Positions 1-12,824 of a stretch of 64,000 nt of DNA are shown piece after piece. The number at the start of each line of letters is the position of its first letter. The first letter of the stretch is position 1. Source of the stretch: Adiantum capillus-veneris (Eukaryota > Streptophyta > Polypodiopsida > Polypodiales > Pteridaceae); contig CM043953.1 in NCBI GenBank assembly GCA_014529385.2, positions 98,148,842 through 98,212,841 on the forward strand. Direction: 5' to 3'. The translations under genes were made by a program, and so were the position numbers. The notes beneath the pieces are model-generated. The model was not told the DNA's origin. It worked only from the letters and a program-made list of their open reading frames with translations, and did no database searches.

Positions 1-70
1 AACACCTTCATCTTCAGGTGTGCAGGCAGTCTTGGCCGCAAGTGTGTAGGCAGATTGGGGGAGTTTGCTG

Positions 71-492
<422 letters not shown>

Positions 493-960
493 TTCTAGTG
501 CTTAGCAGAGTCATTTTTCTTTCAATTCTAAGCCCACACAACTTCAAAAATTGAGAATAAAAGCTCGTAAACCGTTTACGTGCTCTCATGGGCTCTTTTT
601 TTTATCAACAAAAAAAATCTTTTTTCTATATTTTTTTCTTAAGCCAAAAATTAAGGACGGTTGCCCTATGCGTCCGGCATATTGTGCTAGCAAGATACCT
701 TGTTGATGCCTTCAAGAGCCCAAGTCCCTCTGCGTGCACGTTGACGGAATTTGACCTCGTGAAGACATCAACATAATTTTGACTTCGCACTATTTATATC
801 TATTTCCATTGCAATAAGCCCCATAATTTTAAAAAAAAACAGTTTCACCAATTGTGTCCTCTTATAGTAAGCCCCGCAACAACAATATTGTTTTTACTCA
901 TTATGTCTTTGAGAGCTCGCAGCTCGTCCGCGCGCGCATGGACGAATTGCGAGCTCTTTC

Positions 961-1125
961 CCTATAATTTGATGGTAGATATATTAGATAATGTTGGTCA
1001 ATTTGCGTGCGTGATCTCTTCTCCTACAATTTTACGGTTGATATGCTAGATAATGATAGCCCGTCTCGGTGTGTGAGCTCTTCTCTTACAATTTTAAGCC
1101 TAGTATGTTAGATAATGATTTGACC
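961..1125. repeat. Imperfect tandem repeat, unit about 62 bp
   Basis: Three successive copies start near 961, 1023 and 1085. Each carries a variant of cctacaatttt followed by a block ending in tagataatg. The third copy is partial. No coding content. Confidence 0.55.
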
Positions 1126-2382
1126 AAAGTTAGGACAATCCTATTCTTTTGACTTTGGAAACCTTCAGGAATGGTGTTGCTACTTGCGAGTGGAAGGATT
1201 TGAAGTTGGGTAATAGGTTTGGAAGCCAAGATGGTGAGAAGCAATTGAGTATGGAGTTGGTGATACACAACTCATAGACAAATGAATCGGATTAAGCTGC
1301 ACAATAGCAAAGACTCTAGCACAACCATGGTAGGTTTGGACACACCCCTAAATGAGTAGCCAATGACATCGTGAATGAACACAACTGCAGAGGCTCCTAA
1401 CTAGCATACTCTCATTGTAATCAAAGCCTTAATATTACGTCTTGACTCACAGAGTCTAAAAATTTTTACTATTATTTCTTGTTCAGCAGTTATGCAATAT
1501 ATTTTTGAGGTCTCTTGGAAGTGCTCCTACAATGTAAAAATTGTTATTTTTCTAAAAGCACTTGTTATATAAAGACCACTTGATTTGTACTTGTTTAAAT
1601 GATTTTAAGATTGTTTTGATCAAATTTCTCTACACTTGCCTATAACAAGGCTATTCTTATGCTTGTCCAATGTGTGCATTTCAAGTATGCCCAATTACCC
1701 TTTTAATTTGTAAACAATGTGATGAGAGGTATGAGGCCGGATAACATGTGTCACACTCTTGAGGGATCCATTATATTAACACCAAGTTGCTATAGTATCT
1801 TCTCTAAATTGTTTGAAATTTGAAAAACAGAAAACCCTTTCTCTCAAATTCACTTGGTAGATTAACATGAATATACATTAGAACCCACCAAGGTCACACT
1901 TGGTAATTCTTTAAATTAGGTGCGACACTAGATAGTGCTCCTATATAGAGGTATATCTTCTTTTAATGCCTCTAGTACCTTAGGAGAATTTTGTTGTTAT
2001 TACAATGTTGTTTTTTAAGATGCATTACATGTGTAGGGTATGCACTAGGAGGTATTTATTTTTTTGAGCTAAGATAGCATATGTGAAATGTGTTTTTAAA
2101 TGTATAAATATCCTATAGAGTGTTGTAGGCCCCACTCCTGACCTTTATATACACTCAAAATTTAGTAAAATATTCTTGTATTTATTTTGATTTTGTTGTA
2201 TGTAAAGAGGAGCTTGCTCAGCCCCCAACTTGTGCACCCTTGCCAATAGTCAAAACCCTACATTCAACCCCCAAGGACATGTGCTTGATGATAGTACATT
2301 TCTATTGTATTCGCAACATAGCTTCACAATTTGTATTTATCCAAGGCTTGGGCTACTGCTAAATCACATGGAAAAATACAAA

Positions 2383-2456
2383 GCTTGTTGATATCACATG
2401 TACTAAGATTTTAAGAAATGCTTGTTGATATCACATGTCCTAAGATTTTACGAAAA
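2383..2456. repeat. Tandem duplication, unit 37 bp
   Basis: Two adjacent copies begin at 2383 and 2420 with gcttgttgatatcacatgt and continue with ctaagatttta. They differ by a few bases. Confidence 0.7.
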
Positions 2457-3754
2457 TATTTCTAAGATTTTACTTTCCAAACCATCTGCTGTATGCACTC
2501 TTTTTAATCCATATGGTTTAAGGAAAATACATATTGTTCAATGGTTTTGATCACATAAGATAGGTAAAGTCTTTCTCTACGTCCTAAAATAGGCTAAAAT
2601 AGATTACTATCAATTTGGTACCTCCCTAGGATAATGGTGTCAAAAGTGCCTAATATCCTTATTGAAATGAATGTTGAGTCATATATGAGAGATGAAATAA
2701 CATGAACAAATAAAGGTAGTAAACAATAAAGGGGCTCCTATTTTTTTAAGGGTTCTTATTTTTCCTCAGTGTGTTCGCCACTTTTGTAGGAAACTTGAAT
2801 TAAGTGAGTAGTTTTATTAAGGTTATGTAGCATCAAGACAAGTCTCCACATACCATGTATGGGTAAGACTTGTTGTTGAGAGGAGAGAGCTCCCATTTGT
2901 GCATCTTGCTAGAGGAAAGTCGAAAGAAATAAAGAGTGTAGAGAGAGATAAAGATAGAAACACCACAAAATATTGCATGCACATTATCTCTTATAGTGAA
3001 CAAAACTCGCTCCCATATCTCAATTTTGGGTCCTATCTCCAAAGTCACTAAATTCCCTTTTCGTAATAGTTCCTAACAATTTGGCTTTATTTAGTACACT
3101 CACAACCTAGTGCATAGCATGGAGAACATAGAGTGAACTTCCATGGTATATAAGAAGGGATAGCTTGGTTGTGAATGACACAATAGAGATGATGTTTAGA
3201 CCACTACTAGTCCAAGATGTTCTCCTTCTAAGTGTGGTAGATGCACATGTAGTTACAATTGCATCTTAGTAGTTTTTCCTTGCTTATTACAAAGGTAGTA
3301 TCTTGGTCATGTGAATACTAATTTAATAGAGCGTACAACTAAGCACTTACAACAATGTTTTATGACATTTAATTTGCTCATAACACATGTCTAGTGCCAA
3401 TCCTTGTATATATGATCAAAGATGATTGTAAAAAGTTTTGTTATAGGAATAATAGATAAGACTAGTTAAGGTTTTTTGACTTGAATCTGTGTATAATGAT
3501 TAACACTTTATTGAGTGAAAATTCTTTTAGGTACCATAAGAATTTCTTTGCCATGAAATTTTTCTATTTTGAGTAGCATTCCTTATGAATGCAACTAATT
3601 GTCTATACATGGTCTAAAATGGATTCGATGAAGGTGTGCTTTTTTTGCAAGTGAAAGCTCAAAAGTTAATGGGTGCTATAATGGAAAATAATCATCACAA
3701 AAAAAGCTCTAAATTCTCCTAAAAAGCTCTAAATTAGAAGCTTGCAAAAAATAA

Positions 3755-4395
3755 GCACTCGCCATTGGGCTGCTGAATGCTCATTGGACCCCTTGGGAGA
3801 CTTTCCAATAGTCTTCTAGAGATATTAATTCATATTGGTTCTTTTATTAAGTGTTTTTAAATTAATTAAACTAGATTTACGCTAGCCTAATTCTCATTGG
3901 TCCACTTCCATGGCCATCCAATAGGATTTGAGTACACCTTGTGGGCATCTGGGCTAGGGAGCTGACATGTGTCCCTCATTCCCTTTGTGTAAAGGAGGCT
4001 TGTGTGTGTGTGTGTGTTTCTCTCTCATCCCCTACTTGCAAGGCTCGTCCCCTCCTTTGTAGGATTCATGAAGAATTTTTATAAACACACACAAAGCATC
4101 CAATTTTCCTAGTGTTTGACCTTTGAAAACAACCTTTGAATTTTGGAACCTTATCATTTTGGAAGTCTTAATGTGCTGAACCTTAGGGTCTTTAAAGCCC
4201 ATTGTTGCACCTTGCTCTTTTGCAGATGCCCACCCCCTTTGTATCCCTATTTTCCCTCCTTTGGATCCCTACTGTGGTCGGTCTGCCAGCTTAACCAATA
4301 TTCTAGCTTTTTCTCCCCTGGCACTTCCCCATATTAAATGATCAATTTAACATGAGAAAATCATTTAGGAGAATTAGATATTAGTTATTATGACA
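3755..4395 (-). repeat. Gypsy-2 3' LTR, truncated
   Basis: Matches the Gypsy-2 5' LTR from the block before cattgggctgctgaatgc to the terminal tgaca at 4391-4395. It contains a TG run at about 4000-4016. The outer roughly 0.9 kb of the LTR, which should begin TGTAACATTTAATG, is missing. The internal region begins directly after 4395 with the purine-rich (on the minus strand) tract that also borders the Gypsy-1 and Gypsy-3 3' LTRs. Confidence 0.8.
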
Positions 4396-4748
4396 TTACC
4401 TCTCTCTTGAAATCATAGTCGTCCTTGACTATGGGGTAGAGAAGGTAAAGCCTATTCATTAGTCCTTTTTCTAGTGGGTAGAGGATCCCTATTTTACCCT
4501 ACGACATTGTTCAAGAATGGATGACTAATCCATTTGGCGCTTGAGAGCCTAAGCTTCCGCAAGCATTTCTGCACATTAGTCCTATCAATCTTCCATAGTA
4601 GAGTGACAAGTTCTACTTGGTGTTTGGGAGACGTTGTCTCCGCAAACTTGATCTAAGCATGCATACTACTTTATTTTTGTGCACAATAAAGAAAAAGAGA
4701 GTCTTATAAAACAAAAACTTTGTTCATTTTAAACATTTGTACATTTGC

Positions 4749-7700
4749 TTACTCTAGGAAAGCATTGTAAGTATTGACAAGGTTTAGGTTATCCTTTAAT
4801 TTATATGCCTTTCCTTCATCTAGCATCTTCAAAAGGATAATTCTTAAACTTAATAAGATATCGTCGGATAGTCTTACCGCCTCTTAATACCTTGTCTTCA
4901 TGTCAAAGAATGGAATCGGGCTGTAGCATCTCTTCTTGGTCCTCGATCTCCGGTGGGTCTTCAATAGTTGGTTCTTGAGGTGGCTCTCCTTTGTAAGGCT
5001 TTAGCAGGCTCACTAGACAGCAAGCCAATGGTTGGGAAACTTGATTTGATAAGCCATCTCATTGATTGGCCTAAGAATCTGGAAGGGACCATAGTACCTT
5101 TTTGCTAACTTAGCATAGTACTTTTGGTGTCCCATAGGATTCGTGTCAGTCGTGTGCCTTAATCGAGCCTTGGGAAATTTAAGTAAGACCCAATCATTTT
5201 CTTTAAAGGCTTGGGCTCTTCTTTGCTTATCAATAGCAGCCTTTTGCCTTTTCTGTGAGATAGAGATAGCATCCTTAATCTTTTGGAAAGATTCTTGTAG
5301 ATCTCAGCTATTCTCATCTGCAGCAAAGATCTTCCCGTGTACCTTAAGTAGCAGGGGACTTTGATCTTCCCTCTATTACCTCAAAAGGTGCTTTTCCCAT
5401 GGAAGTATGTACAATGTTATTGTAAGAATATTGCACTAAGGGTAATTACTTCTCCCATTGGGACCTTTGATCTACTTCCGTTACATAGGCTTTTAGTAGA
5501 TCAAGAATTGTTAGGTTAGCTATTTCACTTTGACCATCCGTTTGCGGGTGATAGGCTGAAGAGAAGTTTAGCCTTGTCCCTAAATTCTCAAAGAGACCCT
5601 TCCAAAAAATACTGGTCATTCTAGGATCTCTAACCGACACTATGGAAATTGTCAAGCCATGGTACTTCAATATTTGTGATATGGAGAGGGTTGCCATTTG
5701 ATGAGCTTTGATAGTCTTTTTGACAGGTATAAAATGAGCTTGTTTACTAAACCTATCTACTATCGTCTATATTCCCGTATTCCCATGGATAGACTTAGGA
5801 AATCCAAAGATAATATCCATGGATATGCTCTCCCATGGTGAATTAGGGACTGGAAAAGGTTGAAGAAATCCAGGTTGCTTCCCTCTATCAAAATTCATCT
5901 TTTGGCATACCACACATTTAGAAACATACTCTTGTATGTTTGCTTTCATGGTAGGCCAATAGAAATATGTTTCAATCCCTTTTAGGGTAGACTGAATCCC
6001 TTTATGCCCCGCATAAGGAGGAGCATGATATTCATACATTACTTTCTCATGTAGTGAGTTAGTAACACATAGTCTATTTCCATAGAGAAGATAACCATCT
6101 TGTAAGGTAAATGGTTCCTCTTTCTTCCCTAATGCAAGGGCTGAAATCACATCTCTAAAATCGGGATCAATAGCATACTCATCTATCATACAAGATAGAT
6201 CATTGTGAGTTGCTATGGAAACTGCATTCACTCTCGGCCGTATTGAGAGTGCATCGGCTACTTGATTATGCTTGCCATCAATGTGAGCAATATGAAAATG
6301 AAATTGCAAAAGCAAAATTTTCCACCTCATTTGTTTGTCGGAGAGCTTGGTCTACGTCATGAAGTACTTAAGACTTTGGTGATCCGTTCGCAAAATGAAA
6401 GGAGTCCCCAATAAATAGTGCTTCCATGAGTCTAACCATCTTGTAAGGTAAATGGTTCCTCTTTATTCCCTAATGCAAGGGCTGAAATCACATCTCTAAA
6501 ATCGGGATCAATAGCATACTCATCTATCATAGAAGATAGATCATTGTGAGTTGCTATGGAAACTGCATTCACTCTCGGCCGTATTGAGAGTGCATCGGCT
6601 ACTTGATTATGCTTGCCATCAATGTGAGCAATATGAAAATGAAATTGCAAAAGGAAAAATTTCCACCTCATTTGTTTGTCGGAGAGCTTGGTCTGCGTCA
6701 TGAAGTACTTAAGACTTTGGTGATCTGTTCGCAGAATGAAAGGAGTTCCCAATAAATAGTGCTTCCATGAGTCTAACCATCTTGTAAGGTAAATGGTTCC
6801 TCTTTCTTCCCTTATGCAAGGGCTGAAATCACATCTCTAAAATCGGGATCAATAGCATACTCATGTATCATAGAAGATAGATCATTGTGAGTTGCTATGG
6901 AAACTGCATTCACTCTCGGCCGTCTTGAGAGTGCATCGGCTACTTGATTATGCTTGCCATCAATGTGAGCAATATGAAAATGAAATTGCAAAAGGAAAAT
7001 TTCCCACCTCATTTGTTTGTCAGAGAGCTTGGTCTGCGTCATGAAGTACTTAAGACTTTGGTGATCCGTTCACAGAATGAAAGGAGTCCCCAATAAATAG
7101 TGCTTCCATGAGTCTAAGGCATGTAGAACTGTGAGAGTTCCTTTTCATATATGCCTAGAGCTTGCTCAATAGGGTCGAGCTTTCGACTTTCATAGGCTAT
7201 GGCGTGCCCTTCTTGGAGCAAAATAGCTCGAAGGCAATCACCAAAAGCATCACATTGGACCTCAAATGGCTTTGAGAGATCCGGCAGTGTAAGTACATGT
7301 TGAGAGATTAGCTTTTCTTTAAGCTTTTTGAAAGCATTGTTCTCCTTGGCAAACCATTTATACCTAATGTTTTTCTTTGTTAGGTCATGTAATGGTCCCG
7401 CGATTTGTGAGAACTTTTCTATGAAGCGTCTATAGTATGCACACATACCTATAAAGCTTCTTAGTTCATGAAGATTCCTTGGTTTAGGCGATCCTTTTAT
7501 TACCTCTAGCTTTGATGGATCCATTTGGATGCCATCTTGAGAGATCCTGTGACCTAAATACTGAATCTCTTGCAAGAAAAATTCACTTTTCTTTCGATTA
7601 ACATAAAGTTTATTCTCTCTTAGAACTTGAAATATTACTTGGAGATGTTTCTTGTGTTCGTCTAGTGAATTAGAGTAGATGATGATATCATCAAAGAACA

Positions 7701-8015
7701 CTCCAATAAAGGTTCGGTGAGGCCTGAATAGCTTCTCCATTAAGCAGTTGAATGTGGATGGTGCATTGGTTAAGCCAAAAGGCATGACAATGTATTCGTA
7801 AAGACCAAATGTAGTGAAAATGCGGTCTTTACAATGTCTTGATCAACTATCCTTATTTGATGATAGCCACTTTTAAGGTCAATCCTATTGAAGTAGGTGG
7901 ACCCTTGTAGCTTATCAAATAGGTCTTCTACCCGTGGAACAGGAAACCTGTTTTTGATAGTGATCCTATTTAGTGCTCTATAGTGTGACATACTATGGCC
8001 TTTGGGAGTTGACAT
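4749..8015 (-). pseudogene. Gypsy-2 pol pseudogene (RT, RNase H, integrase, chromodomain-like tail)
   Basis: This is a broken copy of the Gypsy-1 pol frame. From the minus-strand 5' end it holds RT from the [16 protein letters not shown] block through FFDDIIIYS (open frames 7770-8015 and 7114-7785). RNase H follows with the 341-bp triplication (6094-7116), then the integrase zinc region and first catalytic Asp (5767-6330), an integrase core fragment with the AYHPQTDGQSEIANL block (5446-5697), and a stop-ridden C-terminal tail ending at 4749. The tripled unit is not a multiple of three, so it breaks the frame. The RT N-terminus, protease and Gag C-terminus are absent because the sequence jumps at about 8014 straight into gag. 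This copy cannot make a functional polyprotein. Confidence 0.9.
6094..7116 (-). repeat. Tandem triplication, unit 341 bp, inside Gypsy-2 RNase H
   Basis: Three head-to-tail copies at 6094-6434, 6435-6775 and 6776-7116, each exactly 341 bp. Each encodes the end of the RNase H domain (GKHNQVADALS) and the linker before the integrase zinc region. Copies differ by only a few substitutions. 341 is not divisible by three, so each copy shifts frame. Confidence 0.93.
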
Positions 8016-8016
8016 A

Positions 8017-9208
8017 CTACACCATTTCTTCAGTTAAGCCCGCACAAAATTGTTGTTTTTTCTCTCCAAAATCCATCTTTTTGAAGACAGTGGATTTGAG
8101 ATGTAAATCCCAAAACTTGTCTACATATTTGTGAATGGATTCATAGGGAGAGAGCTTCAAGCTTTGCCATTCGATGAGTAATTTTTCTTTGGCATCGGTG
8201 GACAAAATTGCTTCATAATGGAAGCTCTTAAAGCTTTCCATGTTTGTGGAGCTTCACTGTTGGCCCGTAAGCTAGACCACCATTGCCTGGCGGACTTTTG
8301 AAAGTGCATAGCTACATGGCGTAGCTTAGAGGACTCCGTGAAGCCCTCATCTCCAAATGCCGCATCGAATTGTTGGATAAAGGCCAAGACTTTGTTTGTA
8401 GCACCAAAGGTGCCATCGTAGGTAAGGAAAGAGATGTTCTGTCCTCCCTCTTTGAACTTATTGATCTTGGATGACCTCTTCCATGCGGCATAGGATTTCC
8501 TATGGCCTCTTCTTTTTGATGGTTCAAAAGTTGCACCATCACTTTCTTTAGAAGATGAAGAATTTGAGGAAGATGGAGAAGAGGGTGACCTCTTTCTCAC
8601 CTTTTTCTTGCCTTGGTTCTCTTTGTCTGCACCATCACTTTCTTCATAAGAGGAACAAGAAGAAGACGGTGGAGAAGAGGGTGTCCTCTTTCTTGCATTT
8701 TTCTTCTCTTGCCTTTTGTCATCCCTGTTTGAATTATGGTGTGGGGAAGTGTGCGATGGTCTTCTCCATTTAGGAGGTGATGGAGAGCATTTAGCCCACT
8801 GTCTTCATGGAGCCATCTCCACCGAGGAGGTGGCAGGAGACTCACTTCTTTCTCGTTCCTTTGGTGGGGGCTCTTGAGTTCTCCTTTGGAAAGGAGATGC
8901 GTCATCAAGAAGCAAATTTATGAGCCCTTCATATGGATCCTCTTCTTCTTCCCAAATCGAAGAGGCCTCTTTTGGAAGTCTCACAAGGAGGCTTCCTAGA
9001 TACTCTCTCGTCATGGTAGGGAGCTTGGAGAATCCCATGAGCACGAAGCTGTCATTGCACTTCACTTTGGAGGGATGGATTGCCCATGGATTGTTGAAGC
9101 CTAGAAACAAGGTAGTTAACAAGCATAGGGGCACTCATTAGTAGCATGCTCATTAGCAAAATCAAAGCTATCAACATTAATTTCACTCTCTTTACTATTG
9201 TCAGCCAT
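8017..9208 (-). pseudogene. Gypsy-2 gag pseudogene
   Basis: Homologous to residues 1 to about 335 of the Gypsy-1 polyprotein. The start codon is at 9208-9206 in the same context as the Gypsy-1 start (cat preceded by tcagc on the + strand). Recognisable parts are an Arg/Ser/Glu-rich N-terminal segment and the capsid-like core (SFLTYDGTFGATNKVLAFIQ and RHVAMHFQKSARQWW on the minus strand), ending at [10 protein letters not shown]. Several frame changes separate the open pieces 8805-9134, 8597-8908, 8157-8600 and 8017-8241. The zinc knuckle is gone with the deletion at about 8014. Confidence 0.85.
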
Positions 9209-9588
9209 TCTAACAATTTTTAGGTGTAGTTTGGCACTTCAAGTCCTAGTTGCTACTCCTCTTTACCCCTTTAGAAAAAGCACTCAAGATACTGTACCCG
9301 TGGCTTGAATACCATTAATTGCACGGAATAGAAGAGAGGGTCGTTCAACACCAAAACAGCACCGGCTCATGTCAAGCTTCTAATAGTTCAATAGTGGTTA
9401 AGCCGTAGGCAAGCCCTGTAGGACTCCACTATTAAGACCATAGCTCTTGATGGTGATGCCCCATTATCTGCACGAAGGCAGGCGCACTTCTAATTACTCA
9501 TTTGAAATTAATAATAACAACCATTTATAGCTAGCTTGAGGACCTCCCTTATTGAGCAAGAAAAGAGAAACCTTGTGCTCTCATACCA
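9209..9588 (-). other. Gypsy-2 leader with degenerate primer-binding site
   Basis: Non-coding leader between the gag start and the 5' LTR, alignable with the Gypsy-1 and Gypsy-3 leaders. At 9577-9588 it ends in gctctcatacca. This is one base off gctctgatacca, the reverse complement of the canonical initiator-Met tRNA primer site used by the intact relative. Confidence 0.75.
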
Positions 9589-10886
9589 AATAAGCATTTA
9601 ATGGCCTAATAACTTGTGTGTAGCGGAAAATGACATGAACATAGTGAGCATTTCATTAGAATAGATTCCTAATGAGCATAACAAGAGTGCTTGGGTGGAG
9701 AGAGAAACAAAAAGCATAACACCTAGTTGAATAGCATGAACAATACTTCAAAAGAGAGAGAAATTAAGCTATTGACAACAGTTGAGGACCGGATTTACAT
9801 GGAGCCGGTCCCCCCTTCAAAAGGCTTTGTATTATAGGTTTCTCCCATAAAGAGAGATATTTTACAATACAATTCTTTGTGTTCCTTCAATAACTAGCTA
9901 GTGCAATGAAGATGGAAGCTTCAAGCACTAAGCAAAACACTTATAAAACACAACATTAATTCCCTCACAGTCTCAGACCCAAGACCTCACACACCTTCGA
10001 AGATGGTGAGAGCTAGCGGGGTATGAGATGTAATGAAATTGGCCTATTTAACTTGAGAGTAGCGGAAATTAATGAGAGTACTTTTGAGAAATGGCTTTGT
10101 GAGCATAGCGGGTGAACATAATTGAAGATAGCAACATAATCATAGCAATTAGTTAACTTGGCATGAACAATACTTTTTCAAGAGAGAGAATTTAGAGAAC
10201 ATGACAATAGTTGAGGACCGGATTATGTGGAGCCAGTCCCCCCTCCAATAGGCATTTGTTAATGATTTCTCCCATTAAGAGAAGACTTGTTACAATACAA
10301 TCTTTGTGTTCCTTGTGACTAGGTGATGCATGATAGATGGAAAGCTTCATGCATCACAAACATAACATAACATAAACTTGAAGAAAGCTTTACTATCACA
10401 AGCCTCAGTCCCAAGACCTCAAACACCTTTGAAGGTGGAGAGAGGAAGATTAAGCATTGAAGCATGGCTCATGGTTGGATTTGCACTCCATAGCCACGAG
10501 TGTTGGTGTAGGCTCTCAACTCTACTTGCTTGGAGAAGGGAGGGAGCTCTTGCCTTTGCTAGCATACAATGAGAGTGTTTGTGAGTGTGTGTGTGGGTGG
10601 AGTATACCCCCTAAGCACCCCTCCTTGCTAGGTGACCCTCTTCTAGTCATCATTAAAGCTCATTGGCTCATGCCAAGCCTAGCAATCACAAGCTTGGGCC
10701 ATTTCTAGCAATAGGTGTAGTCTTGGACAAGTGCCCCCTTTTCTTTGAGAGAGAGGACTTGATAAATGAAAAAACAATTAGATAATAGTTGTAAATTATC
10801 ATTGGACCCTTTTAAGCTAGCAATAGGATTCAAGCATCTCATGAGGTAACATGGGTAGGGGCTTGACATGCGTCCCTGTATCTCTT

Positions 10887-11101
10887 AAAGCTTGGTCTAT
10901 CCTTGTGTGTGTGTGTGTGTGATTGTGTTGTGTTTCTCTCTTAGCCCCTAGAAAACGGCTCGCCCCCCTCTTTGTAGGGATCTTTTTGATTTGGTGCTCA
11001 AGCTTAGTCATTCAAGCATGACAAATGACTAGGATAGGGGTGTTCCCACAAGCATTAGGAAGTTGTCAAAGCACCTAAGCACCTTTAAGCTTGGTCTTTC
11101 C

Positions 11102-11132
<31 letters not shown>

Positions 11133-11285
11133 CTCTCTCTAGCCCCTAGGAAAACGGCTCGCCCCCCTCTTTGTAGGGATCTTTTTGACCTTTGGTGCTC
11201 AAGCACCTTAGTCATCAAGCATGACAATGCACTTGGACTAGGGGTGTTCCCACAAGCATCTCAGGCAAGCTTGTCAAAGCACCTC
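10887..11285. repeat. Tandem duplication, period 199 bp, in the solo LTR
   Basis: The block starting agcttggtct, followed by a TG run, the tagcccctag block and the ggggtgttcccacaagcat block, occurs twice, at 10890 and 11089. The Gypsy-1 LTRs have a single copy, so this arose in this solo LTR or its parent. Confidence 0.75.
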
Positions 11286-11395
11286 AAGCACCTTAATCAT
11301 GTAGCAAGTCAAGCACCTCAAGCATGTAGCAGGTCAAGCACCTCAAGCACCTTAATCAAGCACCTCAAGCACGACAAGCACCTCGAGCTTGGGCT
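11275..11395. repeat. Short minisatellite of the Gypsy-1 LTR family
   Basis: Variants of caagcacctcaagca are repeated with spacers. The same array occurs in both Gypsy-1 LTRs (about 54605-54750 and 61785-61930), so it is a feature of the LTR family. Confidence 0.7.
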
Positions 11396-12523
11396 AGGTT
11401 CCCGCCTCAAGCTCAGCCCTAGCTTACCTAAGGTCAAAGGACTTTTACACGAGGTCTTCAATGAAGATAACCCTAAGGTCTTATGCTCCATTGGTTAGCC
11501 TTGCTCTTTGATAGACCATCTCTCATTTGGGTCCCTTTACCTTTGGCCCCATGTTGAGATAGATCTATAAGCACATGTCTATATCTTAACACTTGTTCCC
11601 GTTTATTCTCCCACATTAAGTGATCAATTTAATATGAGAAAATCATTTGGGTTGGTTAGATATTAGATTTTATGACATGAGAGTAGATTGAGAGGAAGGA
11701 TTAGTCTTACGAGAAAGATGTACATCTCCTCACATAACCACTCATATTAGCATAGCATAGCTTAGTAATTAGCATGGTAGAGGATATGAGCATGCATTGA
11801 AGCTTGGCTCTTGGTTGGATTTGCATCACAAAGCCAAGAGTTGTTAGTGTAGGCCTCCCTTCTAAGAATCTTGGAGTAGGTGATTAGCTTTCCATTAAAG
11901 CTTGAGAAGGAGAGAGAGAGTCTTCTTGCTTCACACATCAACTAGTGTGTGTGTGTGTGTGCAATAATGACTTGACAAAACCAGTCCCCTCTCTCTCTTG
12001 GTCGACCCCTCTTGCTATTTTCTCATGTTGACACCCCATTGGACCTCTCCAGGCTTAGCCAATAGGATTTAAGGAGCATAAGTGATAGCCTTCTGACATG
12101 TGTCCCCCTTTCCCCTTTTGTGAGAGCTTTAGGTAATTAATTAATGCAACTAAACTCTCATTGGACCCCTTTGTCTCCTGGCCAATATGAATTAGGCAAG
12201 CCATTAGGCTATTGAATGCTAATTGGACCCCTTGGGAGACTCTCCAATAGTCTTCTAGAGAGCTTAATTCTTATTGGTTCTTTTATTAAGTGTTTTTAAA
12301 TTAATTAAACTAGATTTACTCTAGCCTAATTCTCATTGGTCCACCTCCATGGCCATCCGATAGGATTTGAGTACACCTTGTGGGCATCTGGGCTAGGGAG
12401 CTGACATGTGTCCCTCATTCCCTTTGTGTAAAGGATGCTTCTGAGTGTGTGTGTGTGTTTCTCTCTCATCCCCTACTTGCAAGGCTCGCCCCTTCTTTTG
12501 TAGGATTCATGAAGACTTTTTAT

Positions 12524-12749
12524 TGTTGGAATTAGGGTTGCATAGAGACGCACATAGCTTGGAGAAGACTAAGGAAGCTCAAGGCACATAGTAGAGAGTG
12601 TGTTACTTAGTGTGCAATGGAAAGATGGATAGCCCTAGAATGATGGGAATATACATAATGCACGGGGGAAAAACCTCCTAAAGAGGGAAAAAATGCCCCG
12701 GCGGTCCTAGTGTGTTCACACACATCACTACCACATGTATATGGTAACA
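12524..12749 (-). repeat. Copia-1 3' LTR
   Basis: Begins tgttggaattagggttgc and ends gtaaca. It matches the copy at 22572-22798. The purine-rich (minus strand) tract opposite aatcccctctgg follows directly and is the likely polypurine tract. Confidence 0.95.
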
Positions 12750-12824
12750 AATCCCCTCTGGAGTGATGCGGTGAACGAGAGCTTGCACAAGAGTAAAGGG
12801 AAGTGCCATGCCTTGAGGACATGA

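Larger units (their letters stand above)
10029..11677 (-). mobile_element. Solo LTR of the Gypsy-1 family
   Basis: Starts tgtaatgaaattggcc and ends ttttatgaca, matching the 1.63-kb Gypsy-1 LTR along its length. It is flanked by the 5-bp duplication TGAGA (10024-10028 and 11678-11682). With no internal region, it is the usual product of recombination between the two LTRs of an inserted element. At 1649 bp it is diverged from the Gypsy-1 LTRs and holds an extra tandem duplication. Confidence 0.95.

Noticed and set aside
588-1049. Small plus-strand frames in the left flank
   Set aside because: 60-65 codons, no motif and T-rich composition; they could not be distinguished from chance.
6094-7116. 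CRISPR-like repeat array
   Set aside because: The units are adjacent 341-bp copies of RNase H coding sequence without spacers, in a plant genome.
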